In this document: positions 30,175-39,770 of the stretch, in pieces
Position numbering within the stretch: the stretch's first letter is position 1
Layout of the letters: every line of letters starts with the position of its first letter
Source of the DNA: Dyadobacter frigoris
GTDB taxonomy: Bacteria; Bacteroidota; Bacteroidia; Cytophagales; Spirosomataceae
Assembly: GCF_005280585.1 (NCBI RefSeq)
Contig: NZ_SZVO01000016.1
Coordinates: 1,109-65,108 of the forward strand
Direction of reading: 5' to 3'
Length of the DNA stretch: 64,000 nucleotides
Position numbers and translations under genes: made by a program
The notes under the pieces: generated by a model
Databases searched by the model: none
What the model saw: only the letters and a program-made list of their open reading frames with translations
What the model was told of the DNA's origin: nothing

Positions 30175-31029
30175 ATGTCAAGTATTATTTTAATAACAGG
30201 AACAAGTACAGGTTTTGGTAAATTGATGACTATAACCTTATCAGAAGCAGGTCATACCGTGATTGCGGGTATGCGCGGCGTAAATGGCAAAAATGCAGAA
30301 CCGGCAAAAGAATTATCCGCTTTGCCTAATGTTGAGGTTGTGGAACTTGAAATAACCAGCGAAGAATCCATTCAAAAAGCAGTGGCTCATACCTTGGCCA
30401 AATATGGTAAAATTGATGTATTGATCAACAATGCAGCCGTTTCAGGTTTTGGGCTGCTGGAAGCTTATTCTATCGGGCAGGTTAAAAATATGTTTGATGT
30501 AAATTTCTTTAGTGTATTGAGAACTTACCAGGCAGTTTTACCATCCATGCGTCAAAATAAAAACGGCTTGATTATCAACATTACTTCCGGTGCAAGTGGA
30601 CACACTTTGCCATTTATGATTCCATATTTGGCTTCAAAATTTGGCGTGGAAAGCATTACGGAAGGTATGCAGGATGAATTGAGCGATTATGGAATTGAAA
30701 ATGTCAGCATTCAGCCAGGCGTTTATCCAACTGAAATGAATAATGGAAGCAAATCCGGAATGAGTGCTGACAAGCTAGAAATTATTGAGGAATATGGTAA
30801 CGCAGCCACTCAGAAATTCAATGCTTTGGGCGCAGCTTTATTTGGAAAAATGGCAACTTATAATATGAATCCGCAAACCATTGCCGACGGTGTGTTAAAA
30901 CTTGTCAACATGGAAATGGGGACGAGACCTTTACGTTTACCATTGGATGCCATTGCAGAAGGAACTGATATTGAGTTTATTAATGCCAGGGCAGAAATAA
31001 AAAGCAAATGGGTAGCCAAGTATAATTAA
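30175..31029 (+). CDS. Short-chain dehydrogenase/reductase (SDR)
   Basis: This 284-residue classical SDR has cofactor motif TGTSTGFGK (8-16), structural NNAA (about 85-88), catalytic Ser in ITSGASG and Tyr-Lys in PYLASKFG. These enzymes oxidise or reduce alcohols and ketones with NAD(P)(H). It is divergent from the plug/MG2 gene and followed by a 20-bp perfect hairpin. The substrate is unknown. Confidence 0.92.
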   Translation: MSSIILITGTSTGFGKLMTITLSEAGHTVIAGMRGVNGKNAEPAKELSALPNVEVVELEITSEESIQKAVAHTLAKYGKIDVLINNAAVSGFGLLEAYSIGQVKNMFDVNFFSVLRTYQAVLPSMRQNKNGLIINITSGASGHTLPFMIPYLASKFGVESITEGMQDELSDYGIENVSIQPGVYPTEMNNGSKSGMSADKLEIIEEYGNAATQKFNALGAALFGKMATYNMNPQTIADGVLKLVNMEMGTRPLRLPLDAIAEGTDIEFINARAEIKSKWVAKYN

Positions 31030-31040
31030 AGTTAAGTTTT

Positions 31041-31087
31041 ATAACAAAAAATGTCCTTGCTACATCGGCAAGGACATTTTTTGTTAT
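31041..31087. terminator. Bidirectional terminator, 20-bp perfect stem
   Basis: Bases 31041-31060 are exactly complementary to 31068-31087, with a 7-nt loop. A-rich and T-rich ends on either side give a T-run for both strands. It separates the convergent SDR and 2OG-oxygenase genes. Confidence 0.92.
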
Positions 31088-31094
31088 ATGTGCC

Positions 31095-31688
31095 TCAGTT
31101 AATTTTCAGCCATCCGGTAATGCTCATTCTGGGTTTGTTAGTCAGCAAAACTTCATGTTCCAGTTCACTGCTTTTGAAAAAAACGCTTTTCCCGTTATTT
31201 GGGGATATATTTTGTAAGTTATCTTCATGGTGAATGCATAATTCTCCGCCGTCATTTTCCTGCCAGTCGGCGTTCAGGTACATGATCATGGAATATTGCC
31301 GACTGCTGTTGTTTTTAAACTGATCAATATGTTTTGTGTAAAAACTGCCTTTTTCGTACATCGTATAATGGAATTCGTACCCTGTGATCCCGGTGTAACA
31401 AGTGCTGTTCAGGTGACTGATAAAACCATCCATCAGATCGAAAAAGTCATTTTCAAAGGGATCGTTATGCTTGCGGTCGAGCCAGTAAATTTTATCACTT
31501 CTTACCAGTTTGTTGTGGGAAGAAGTGATATCATTCCCGGTCCCTGCCGACAAGAGCCGTTTTCCTGAATACAATTCGTTCAGGTTATCTTTCAAATGTG
31601 CAGCCAGTGACGGGCTTAAAAAATTTTCTGCAATGCCCACCTTGTTGTCTATGAAACTGTCGATGAGGGTATTAAAGATATCTACCAA
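31095..31688 (-). CDS. 2OG-Fe(II) oxygenase, prolyl hydroxylase-like
   Basis: The protein has about 197 residues. The iron ligands are visible as H120-x-D122 (in KHIDQF) and H178 (in ELEHEV), and R187 should bind 2-oxoglutarate. The beta-barrel core with MIMYLNADW and GGELCIH is complete. Family members hydroxylate protein or small-molecule substrates. There is no in-frame ATG near the N-terminus; the frame opens after a stop upstream and TTG at 31688 is the best start, so the N-terminus is uncertain. It is transcribed alone. Confidence 0.88.
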   Translation of the reverse strand: MVDIFNTLIDSFIDNKVGIAENFLSPSLAAHLKDNLNELYSGKRLLSAGTGNDITSSHNKLVRSDKIYWLDRKHNDPFENDFFDLMDGFISHLNSTCYTGITGYEFHYTMYEKGSFYTKHIDQFKNNSSRQYSMIMYLNADWQENDGGELCIHHEDNLQNISPNNGKSVFFKSSELEHEVLLTNKPRMSITGWLKIN

Positions 31689-31895
31689 GCAGATGTGGAG
31701 AAGAATGAATTTAGCAAAATGCCCTTTATGTAAGGTACGTCTTATTTATGGTTTATTAACCTGAAATAATCCACTCGGAAAATACTGTACGTTCGCGAAC
31801 TGAATTGTTCGGAAATGAACAGTTTTTGATTTTTACAAATAAGTTAATGTATTGATTATGAGTTGTTTATAAATTTAAGAACTTCTGGCAGGTTA

Positions 31896-31908
31896 TTTGT
31901 ACGACAAA
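31896..31908. promoter_or_regulatory. Candidate PadR operator
   Basis: tttgt at 31896-31900 and acaaa at 31904-31908 form an inverted repeat around acg. It lies 24 bases upstream of the PadR start codon, where an autoregulatory operator would be expected. The assignment rests on position and symmetry only. Confidence 0.3.
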
Positions 31909-31931
31909 ATAGAAACTAATCATTCTGGCGG

Positions 31932-32270
31932 ATGAAACGAACTTATTTGGGTGAATTTGAAGAAATAGTATTGCTCATGGCAGTCATTCTGGATGAACAT
32001 GCTTACGGAGCGACAATCAATCAGGAAATCGAAGAGCGAACCGGGCGCAAAGTTACCTTCGGGACGGTTCATAACACCTTGATAAGATTGGAAGAAAAAG
32101 GATTTCTAACGTCACGTCTTGGTGGCGCAACTACGGAAAGAGGAGGGCGCCGGAAAAGGATTTTTACGGTGACTGCCTTGGGCAGCCGTGCACTTCATGA
32201 TATTCAGCAGTTGCGTAAGGAACTTTGGGAACTCGTGCCTCCAAATGTAATTCAACTGAGCAGTTTATGA
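31932..32270 (+). CDS. PadR family transcriptional regulator
   Basis: The protein has 112 residues. It is a winged helix with the typical PadR pattern: an N-terminal helix followed by YGATINQEIEERTGRKV, TFGTVHNTLIRLEEKGFL and the wing with GGRRKRIFTVT. It is too short for the C-terminal dimerisation domain of classical PadR, so it belongs to the small subfamily (about 110 residues). Its stop overlaps the permease start codon (ATGA), so the two are co-transcribed, and it most likely represses this operon. Confidence 0.94.
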   Translation: MKRTYLGEFEEIVLLMAVILDEHAYGATINQEIEERTGRKVTFGTVHNTLIRLEEKGFLTSRLGGATTERGGRRKRIFTVTALGSRALHDIQQLRKELWELVPPNVIQLSSL

Positions 32271-34915
32271 AATCTTCAAACAAAAACTATCCGCCGCGCT
32301 GGATTGAAAGATTGTTAACCTGGTTTCATCCCGAAGAAACCAGGGAAGAAGTATTAGGAGATCTGGAAGAATTGTATGCTTACTGGTATGGGGAAAGGGG
32401 AAGCTATTATGCAGCCTTCCGCTATATTTTTAGTGTATTTTCTGTTTTACCTCCGTTTGTTCGTCGTCGAAAACCTGCACATAAATATTCAAAACCTTTA
32501 ATTTTTCATCCGGATATGATACAAAATTATTTTAAGATCGCTTTCCGAAATCTGCAAAAGAATAAGCTGTATTCTTTCATTAACCTGACGGGCCTGACGC
32601 TCGGTCTGGGAGTGGCCATTGCTTTGTTCTGGATTGTAAGGTTTGAATATAGTTTTGATAATTATCATTCAAAAGCTGACCGGATTTATAGAGTTTCTTC
32701 TACTGATAAATTTGGAGCGGAACAATCCCATATACCTCAGGGTGTAATTAAAGCACTTAATACGCAAATCCCGGGTGTTGAAATGGCAGCGAACTTACAA
32801 GCCGTTAGTTCGGCCAGTATTAAAGTGGGAACTGAAATATTTGACCAGAAAAATGTTTTCTTTTCGCCCCCCCAAATACTGAAAATTTTGGACGCCAAAT
32901 GGATTGAGGGCTCACCGGAAAATTCTTTGAGCGCCGTAGGAAATGTGGTTCTGGATGAAGAAACAGCTAAGAAATTGTTTCATGGTGATGATGCTATGCA
33001 CAAGACTTTTCGTTTTGATAATCAAGTGGATCTGACTGTTTCCGGAATTATTAAGAAGGTGCCGTCCAATTCTGAATTTCCTTTTCAAATGATCATTTCG
33101 AGAGAAACCTGGAAGCAAATGCAACCGGAATTTCAGAATGAAGAATATTGGGGCGGGGGAGATTCCATGAATCAAGGTTTTGTTCTGATGAAGGAAAAAA
33201 GTTCTCCGGAATCAGTGAACCGCCAACTGACAAAAATGGTCCAAAAACATAAATACGAAACCATTATCAGCTCCTATGAATTGCAGCCGATTTCGAAAAT
33301 GCATTTTGATACGTACAAAGACAGCTATAACTATTCCATGCCACAATGGCTGATTTACACGCTAATCAGCATCGGTCTGTTTTTGATTTTTATTGCTTGC
33401 ATCAATTTTGTAAATCTTGCTACTGTTCAGGCCATTCAGCGTAGCCGCGAAATTGCGATGCGAAAAATACTCGGAAGCGGAAAAGGACAATTAATCGCAC
33501 AGTTTTTCGGAGAAACTTTTGTGTTGGTTTTCATTGCTCTTCTGTTGGGCAGTTTTTTTGCCACAAACCTGATACAATATTCAGCCGAACTTATCAATAC
33601 AAAAGTTGCTGATTCAGCCGTCTGGGGTTTCAGTACTATGGTTTTTCTTTTTTTTCTGGGTTTGGTTGTAACATTATTGGCTGGTATATATCCTGCTATG
33701 TTACTAACAGGATTTCAGCCGATCAAAGCATTGCAAAACAAAGTTTTTGTGCCGACAGGAAAGGGAATTTCATTGCGTTCAACACTCGTGGTTCTTCAAT
33801 TTGTTATTGCGCAAGTACTTATTATCTGCACCATTCTTGGTATAAAACAGATCAGATATTTTTATGAAAAAGACCTCGGTTTTGAAAAAAGTGCAATTTT
33901 AACGATACCAATGCCGGAACGTGGAAATAATAATTTAAGAGAGCGTTTCAGGCAGGATTTATCACGTCACGCTGAAATAAAAGGTGTCACATTCGGTCTT
34001 ACCACGCCCGCCAGTAAAAGAAATCACTGGTGGGGTACTGTATTAAATCCGAATTTTCAAGGAAATGAAAAATCATTCCGCATCCAACACGTGGATACAA
34101 ATTATTTCAGTTTTTTCCATATTCCTTTGCTCGCTGGCCGTGGACTTACTTCCTCCGATACCACAACCGGTATGAAGACCAGTTCAGAAAATACGGATGT
34201 ACTTATTAATGAGAAGGCAGCCAGAGACATGGGTTTTAAAGATCCGGAAAAGGCGCTGGGGCAGAGACTGGAAATTTGGGATGGTAAAGCGACGGTCGTT
34301 GGTGTAGTAAAAAATTATTATTCAGAGAGCCTGAAGGGTAATCTCATGCCGCATGTTTTTTTATACCGCTCCTGGAATTTTCAGCTCGCCAGTATTCGAA
34401 TTGATCCTGCTCACAAAGCAGAGGCCATCCAACATATCGGTCAGGATTGGAAAGTTCTTTTTCCAAATAATTATTACGACCCTAAATTTCTGGAAGATGA
34501 CATTAAAAGTTTTTATGACAATGAACAAAAGCTTTCAAATTTTCTCACACTTTTTGCCGGCGTCGGTATTATCATCGGAAGTCTGGGGCTTTTCGGACTT
34601 GTTTCGTTTGTTGTGACGCAGAGAACAAAAGAAATCGGCGTTAGAAAAGTGCTTGGAGCGACTGTAGGTAGTATTATTACACTTTTGTCAAGAGATTTTC
34701 TGGCAATGGTAGCTATTGCTTTTGTGATCGCTTCACCGTTGGCCTGGTATGTTATGAAAGTATTTCTTTCGGATTACACATACAAAATTGATATTGAAAT
34801 CTGGGTTTTTGCTATTGCCGGAATCGTTACAATCGGCGTGGCTTTTTTGACAGTCAGTTTTCAAAGTATCAAAGCCGCTTTAATGAATCCGGTCAAAAGT
34901 TTGAAATCGGAATAA
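32267..34915 (+). CDS. ABC transporter permease with N-terminal prefix domain
   Basis: The protein has 882 residues. The first 85 form a permease-prefix domain with WIERLLTWFHPEETREEVLGD, seen in Bacteroidota permeases paired with PadR. A first membrane helix lies near 100-125; MacB-like periplasmic and FtsX cores follow, with REIAMRKILGSG and KEIGVRKVLGAT as permease motifs. ATG 32267 overlaps the PadR stop and is preferred over the track of codons upstream. It is a paralogue of the permease at 24034-26385, ending in the same ALMNPVKSLKSE. No ATPase gene is adjacent. Confidence 0.93.
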   Translation: MKSSNKNYPPRWIERLLTWFHPEETREEVLGDLEELYAYWYGERGSYYAAFRYIFSVFSVLPPFVRRRKPAHKYSKPLIFHPDMIQNYFKIAFRNLQKNKLYSFINLTGLTLGLGVAIALFWIVRFEYSFDNYHSKADRIYRVSSTDKFGAEQSHIPQGVIKALNTQIPGVEMAANLQAVSSASIKVGTEIFDQKNVFFSPPQILKILDAKWIEGSPENSLSAVGNVVLDEETAKKLFHGDDAMHKTFRFDNQVDLTVSGIIKKVPSNSEFPFQMIISRETWKQMQPEFQNEEYWGGGDSMNQGFVLMKEKSSPESVNRQLTKMVQKHKYETIISSYELQPISKMHFDTYKDSYNYSMPQWLIYTLISIGLFLIFIACINFVNLATVQAIQRSREIAMRKILGSGKGQLIAQFFGETFVLVFIALLLGSFFATNLIQYSAELINTKVADSAVWGFSTMVFLFFLGLVVTLLAGIYPAMLLTGFQPIKALQNKVFVPTGKGISLRSTLVVLQFVIAQVLIICTILGIKQIRYFYEKDLGFEKSAILTIPMPERGNNNLRERFRQDLSRHAEIKGVTFGLTTPASKRNHWWGTVLNPNFQGNEKSFRIQHVDTNYFSFFHIPLLAGRGLTSSDTTTGMKTSSENTDVLINEKAARDMGFKDPEKALGQRLEIWDGKATVVGVVKNYYSESLKGNLMPHVFLYRSWNFQLASIRIDPAHKAEAIQHIGQDWKVLFPNNYYDPKFLEDDIKSFYDNEQKLSNFLTLFAGVGIIIGSLGLFGLVSFVVTQRTKEIGVRKVLGATVGSIITLLSRDFLAMVAIAFVIASPLAWYVMKVFLSDYTYKIDIEIWVFAIAGIVTIGVAFLTVSFQSIKAALMNPVKSLKSE

Positions 34916-35021
34916 TTGGATTAATCCGGTTTCCGGAATACAAATTAATATTGTATCCTGGCCTGGGATCCGAGTCCTGTTTGCATGGTTTTTGTATCAG
35001 TTTAAAAATAAAAAAGAATTT

Positions 35022-35291
35022 ATGACCGCAGAAGAAACCGATAGAATAATTGAAATGGCCTGGGAAGACAGAACGCCATTTGAAGCCATTGACGCTCAAT
35101 TTGGAATATCCGAAAGCAAAGTGATTCAATTGATGCGAGGCGAATTAAAACGAAGTAGTTTTAATTTATGGAGAAAGAGAGTCAACAGCGGAATCAGTCA
35201 GAAACATCTGCTAAAAAGAGACTCTGCCATAAACCGTTTCAAATCCAAAATGCAACGAGCCGTTTCAATGAACGCTATTAGTAAACGTTAG
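35022..35291 (+). CDS. TIGR03643/DUF2805 family protein
   Basis: The protein has 89 residues. It is a small helical protein with TAEETDRIIEMAWEDRTPF and FGISESKVIQLMR, matching the TIGR03643 (DUF2805) family of unknown function; the segment resembles a helix-turn-helix, so nucleic-acid binding is possible. An in-frame TTG-type start 30 bases upstream is less likely than ATG 35022. It lies about 100 bp after the permease gene and converges on the large kinase. Confidence 0.8.
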   Translation: MTAEETDRIIEMAWEDRTPFEAIDAQFGISESKVIQLMRGELKRSSFNLWRKRVNSGISQKHLLKRDSAINRFKSKMQRAVSMNAISKR

Positions 35292-35303
35292 ATATGAGCG
35301 TGT

Positions 35304-38300
35304 TTACAGTTCTGCCAGAATCGGTAACAAATAATCAATCTCGTTTTCCAGTTCGGTCAGTAATTTTTCAATAACAGTTTTGTCAAAAATAAGAAGGTGT
35401 TCCAACAGACCGGCGAGTTTGGCAACTTGATTGAGATAGACAGATGAAGATGAGCCTTTCAATTTATGTCCGGAAGCTTTGATAGCGGCCAGGTCTTCTT
35501 TTGCGTAGGATTTTTTCAAATCCAACAAATCATTATTTAACCCGTTTATGGTCAGATCCAGCAATTCACGAATGAACTCCTTGTCATTCATGAAAGTATT
35601 GTTAAGTTTTTCAATATCAAAATGACTGATATCGGAAACAAAAGTGTTTTCTGTTTTTTTCTCCTTATTTTGAGGACTGTCCAGTCCAACAAATTTATTG
35701 AGCATCTGCCAGATCATGTCTTCAACAAAGGGCTTGGTAACAAAGTCGTCCATACCTGCTTCCAGGCATTTTTCCTTTTCACCTTTTACGTTTCCGGCTG
35801 TCAGCGCAATGATCGGGACATGGTTTTCTCCTTCAAGATCTCTAATAGCCACAGTAGCTTCGTAACCGTTCATTTCAGGCATTTGTACGTCCATAAAAAT
35901 GATAGCAGGCAATTGTTTCTTACATAACTCTACCGCTTTTACCCCGTTTTCGGCTTCGATAATCTCAGCGTTTGGTGCGATTTTTCTTATCACTGTTTTA
36001 GCCAGAAACATATTGACCGGATTATCTTCTGCTATCAGGATGAGAAGTCCGCCAGTATCGATCTCATTATTTCCAGGCAAAAGATTGTACTCTTCGAATT
36101 TTCCTTTTTGGGATAACCGGGAAAGAGAAAGAAAAATATCATTAAGCTTGATCGGTTTCATCAAACGATAATTTACTTTTAAATCTTCACAGCCTTTTAA
36201 AACAATGGCGTCGTCCGCGGAGCTGTTCAGCAACACAATTGGAAGTTGATCTGCATTCATCCCGTAAGTTATTCTCAGTAACTTTATTGTTTCCAGTCCA
36301 TCCAGTTGGGGCATATGATAGTCCATCAGGACAGCGTCAAAAACCGTTTTTCCATTCATGATCATTTCCACAGCTTCCATGCCGTTTTTAGCCTGAGAAG
36401 ATTCAATTTTCAGGATTTCAAGCATTTTTTCAAGGATGATACGATTGTTGTCGTTGTCATCTACGATTAAAACACGCTTGATGGAATCGACATGCTCCCA
36501 GATAATAGGCTCTCCGGGTTCTGATTTCAGGGTAAGGTCAAAAAAGAAAGTACTGCCAATTCCGGGAATACTTTTGAGTTGAAGATGACTTCCCATCATC
36601 CCCAAAAGTTTGTTTGAGATCGTCAGCCCCAGCCCCGTACCTCCATATTTTTTTGTTGTGGAACCGTCTTCCTGTAAAAAGGCTTCGAAAATTTTCGCCT
36701 GTTTTTCTTCTCTGATTCCAATACCGGTATCACGTACTGAAAACCGGCAGGTAACTTCATTACTCTCTTCCGGCGTGTATTCCAGCATTTCAATTTTTAG
36801 CTCAATTTCTCCGCTTTCGGTAAATTTGGCTGCGTTACTTAGCAGATTAATCAAAACCTGTTTCAGCCTGATTTCATCTACCCAGACAAACCGCGGTAAA
36901 TCGGCGGGAATATTTAGCAGCATTTCCAAGCCTTTGTTTTGAACAGGAAATGAAATAATATCGGCGGATTGAGAGGCTATTTCGAAAATATCAGATTTGT
37001 CAATATCAAGTTCCAGCTTACCTGCTTCAATTTTTGAAAAGTCGAGTATGTCATTGATAATGTTGAGAAGCGCCGTCCCCGATTGATTCACAATTCCTAA
37101 ATATTGCTTTTGCGTGTCAGTTAGCTGCGTCTTTAACACAAGATCCGTAAAGCCGATTATTCCGTTAAGGGGAGTTCTGATCTCGTGGCTCATGTTTGCA
37201 AGAAATTCTGACTTGGCGATATTGGCTTGTTCAGCCAGAAGTTTGGCGTGCTTTAATTCTTCTCTGCCCAGCGCAATTTCTGTAATATCCTGTGTGAACA
37301 TCATTATCCCACCGATCGAACCATCAAACTGATACCACGGCCGGACTTCCCATTTAAGATATTGTTCATGATCCCATCCCGGTGGTATCCACATTTCCTC
37401 TTCTTTTGTGATAATGGCACCTTGCAAAGCTCTTTGATGAATCTCTTTCCATTGATCGCCAATGGTGGGAAAAACTTCATAATATGTCAATCCAATAATA
37501 TCGCGGTCTGTCAAATGATATTCTTCCAGCCATTTTCTGCTGATTGCCAGATATTTAATGTCTTTATCAAACATGGCAACCGCTGCTGGCGCGTGCTCGA
37601 CAAATGCCAGCAATCTGGCTCTTTGTGTAATAAGTTCATGCTCCGCCTTTTTACTTGCCGACAAATCCGTTGCTACACCCAGATATCCTATGATTGCATT
37701 GTCAAGATCGCGAATCATTGTTACTGCCAGCGAAACTGGAAAAAGTACACCTGTTTTTGTTTTATAAGTCCATTCTTTTACTTCAAAACCATCTGTTTTT
37801 GCTTTTTCAATCAGAGCTCCGAGTCCGTTAATTTGTATACCATATTCTTCACCCAATTCTTCTGAGCGCTTTTTTAACTCTTCGGGAATGTGAAAGATTT
37901 CAGGTGTGAAATGCCCAATTACATCTTCGCACGCATAACCCAAAAGGTTTTCAGCACCTTTATTAAATACCGTGATAATGCCACTGGTATCGGTGGCTAT
38001 AATACTGACAGCAGAAGCTGCGTTCAGTACGTCATCAAGTAATTTTCGGGATTTGGCTGTTTCAAGTTCGGCTCTTTTTTTTGCGTCAATATCCTGAAAT
38101 GTTCCGTAAATTCTTTTGCATTTTCCATTTTCTATTTCCGCATTGCCGATGCTTCGGACCCAGACAGAATTACCCTTTGCCGTAGTTAATTCAAGTTCAA
38201 GATCGTAACCTTTTCCATCGGAAACGGCCAGGTCGACAGCCTTTATTAGTGTTTTGCGGCCATCTTCATCCTGGTAAAACTGAAATGCTGTTGCTAAATC

Positions 38301-39665
38301 CGGTTCATAATCGACATCAACCTCATGGATTTGTTTGGTAACTTCGGACCAGTTTACTTTCCCGGAAAGAATGTCAACTTCCCATCCGCCTACGCGAGCC
38401 GTGCGATTGGTCTGCACCAGCATTTCCTGAGTTCTCTGAAGGCGTTTAGCAAGTTGCTGGCTTTCAGTTACATCGATAGAATTGCCTACAACATAATCTT
38501 CACCATATGGATTATGAACAAGAATATTATGATAACTCCATATCAGATAACCTCCGTTTTTATGCTGAGTGGTCATCAAACCGCTCGACTTTCCAGTTTC
38601 CCTGATTTCCCACAAATAATATTTCAGGGCTTGATGATGTTTCACAGGAATCAGATCGGCCAGCCCCATCGTCAAAACCTCCCTTGTGGAATAGCCAAGT
38701 AATTCTGCACCGGCCGCATTAACTGTTATAAAATTCCCTTTGAGATCATGTGTACACATTAATCCTTGTGAATTTTCAAAAAAAGACCGGAAGTTATCTT
38801 CACTGGTCTGTAATTTCTGCTCTTGTATTTTTTCTTCGGTGATATTTCGTGCGATCGCGAAGAAATTTCCAGTTGAAGGTTCAGGCGTGGCTACCCATTG
38901 CAAGTATAAATATTCGCCGCTTTTTTGACGGAATCTTTGTGTGAAATTTATGCCTGGGATTCCGGACGAAAGCTTTGAAATCTGCTCGTACGTTTTTTCA
39001 AGATCATCCGGATGTGTAAGCTCAAAAAAAGAAGTTTTGAGAAGAAATTGCTCATCCCAGCCCAGCAATTGTTCAAAAGCAGGATTGATCTGCCTGAAAT
39101 ATCCATCAGCGCCCGCAATACAGATCAGGTCGTTGGATAATTGAAAAAGCCGTTCAAAATATTTCAATTCCTGACGTTTTCGCTGATCCACGATTAGTGA
39201 CATGACCTGCTCGGCAATAAGTTTCAGAGCACTTTTTTGTTGGTGGTTAAGTTTCCTGACTTTATTATCAATAACGCACAGCGTCCCAAGGGAAAATCCT
39301 TTTGGATCTATCAAAGGATAACCTGCGTAAAAACGAATATGCGGATTTCCCGTTACGAAAATATTATCCTTAAAACGTTCATCACTGGTAGCGTCTTCAA
39401 CCTCAAAAATTACATTTTCCATAATTGCATATTGGCAAAATGCAAGATCACGTGACGTCTCAGGAATATCCAGTCCTTTGTTCGATTTGAACCACTGCCG
39501 TTTTTCATCAATAAGTGATATGAGTGAAATAGGAGTGTCGCAAATGACAGAAGCAAGCTCAGTAAGTCTGTCAAATTCTTTTTCACTATAGGTGTCCAGA
39601 ATCTGGTAGTCTTTCAGTGCTTTTAACCTTTCATTTTCATTATGAGGAATGGGAAGGTATTTCAT
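35304..39665 (-). CDS. Giant hybrid histidine kinase (GAF-PASx5-HK-REC-REC-HPt)
   Basis: The protein has 1453 residues and no membrane segment, so it is probably a cytosolic sensor. An N-terminal GAF domain (about 20-160) is followed by about five PAS domains (170-290, 290-410, 415-540, 540-680, 680-805). The kinase core has the H-box SHEIRTPLNGIIGF near residue 825 and an ATPase ending GGTGLGLTIS. Two receivers follow (about 1075-1190, with LMDYHMPQLDG; and 1210-1330, with FMDVQMPEMNG), then a C-terminal HPt with SGHKLKGSSSS. The domains form a complete multistep phosphorelay. No partner regulator is adjacent. Signals (GAF/PAS ligands) are unknown. Confidence 0.93.
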   Translation of the reverse strand: MKYLPIPHNENERLKALKDYQILDTYSEKEFDRLTELASVICDTPISLISLIDEKRQWFKSNKGLDIPETSRDLAFCQYAIMENVIFEVEDATSDERFKDNIFVTGNPHIRFYAGYPLIDPKGFSLGTLCVIDNKVRKLNHQQKSALKLIAEQVMSLIVDQRKRQELKYFERLFQLSNDLICIAGADGYFRQINPAFEQLLGWDEQFLLKTSFFELTHPDDLEKTYEQISKLSSGIPGINFTQRFRQKSGEYLYLQWVATPEPSTGNFFAIARNITEEKIQEQKLQTSEDNFRSFFENSQGLMCTHDLKGNFITVNAAGAELLGYSTREVLTMGLADLIPVKHHQALKYYLWEIRETGKSSGLMTTQHKNGGYLIWSYHNILVHNPYGEDYVVGNSIDVTESQQLAKRLQRTQEMLVQTNRTARVGGWEVDILSGKVNWSEVTKQIHEVDVDYEPDLATAFQFYQDEDGRKTLIKAVDLAVSDGKGYDLELELTTAKGNSVWVRSIGNAEIENGKCKRIYGTFQDIDAKKRAELETAKSRKLLDDVLNAASAVSIIATDTSGIITVFNKGAENLLGYACEDVIGHFTPEIFHIPEELKKRSEELGEEYGIQINGLGALIEKAKTDGFEVKEWTYKTKTGVLFPVSLAVTMIRDLDNAIIGYLGVATDLSASKKAEHELITQRARLLAFVEHAPAAVAMFDKDIKYLAISRKWLEEYHLTDRDIIGLTYYEVFPTIGDQWKEIHQRALQGAIITKEEEMWIPPGWDHEQYLKWEVRPWYQFDGSIGGIMMFTQDITEIALGREELKHAKLLAEQANIAKSEFLANMSHEIRTPLNGIIGFTDLVLKTQLTDTQKQYLGIVNQSGTALLNIINDILDFSKIEAGKLELDIDKSDIFEIASQSADIISFPVQNKGLEMLLNIPADLPRFVWVDEIRLKQVLINLLSNAAKFTESGEIELKIEMLEYTPEESNEVTCRFSVRDTGIGIREEKQAKIFEAFLQEDGSTTKKYGGTGLGLTISNKLLGMMGSHLQLKSIPGIGSTFFFDLTLKSEPGEPIIWEHVDSIKRVLIVDDNDNNRIILEKMLEILKIESSQAKNGMEAVEMIMNGKTVFDAVLMDYHMPQLDGLETIKLLRITYGMNADQLPIVLLNSSADDAIVLKGCEDLKVNYRLMKPIKLNDIFLSLSRLSQKGKFEEYNLLPGNNEIDTGGLLILIAEDNPVNMFLAKTVIRKIAPNAEIIEAENGVKAVELCKKQLPAIIFMDVQMPEMNGYEATVAIRDLEGENHVPIIALTAGNVKGEKEKCLEAGMDDFVTKPFVEDMIWQMLNKFVGLDSPQNKEKKTENTFVSDISHFDIEKLNNTFMNDKEFIRELLDLTINGLNNDLLDLKKSYAKEDLAAIKASGHKLKGSSSSVYLNQVAKLAGLLEHLLIFDKTVIEKLLTELENEIDYLLPILAEL

Positions 39666-39770
39666 TGTGCGTTGAGTAATTCGAGTTCAAAATCTTCTAA
39701 ATATGCAATTTTTTTCTGGATTAATAAAGAAATGTAACCGATATGTACTTTATCAAGACCTATTTTTTTT

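Noticed and set aside
35304..39665. Plus-strand ORFs over the giant kinase gene
   Set aside because: They are antisense shadows of the 1453-residue kinase and carry no recognisable domains.
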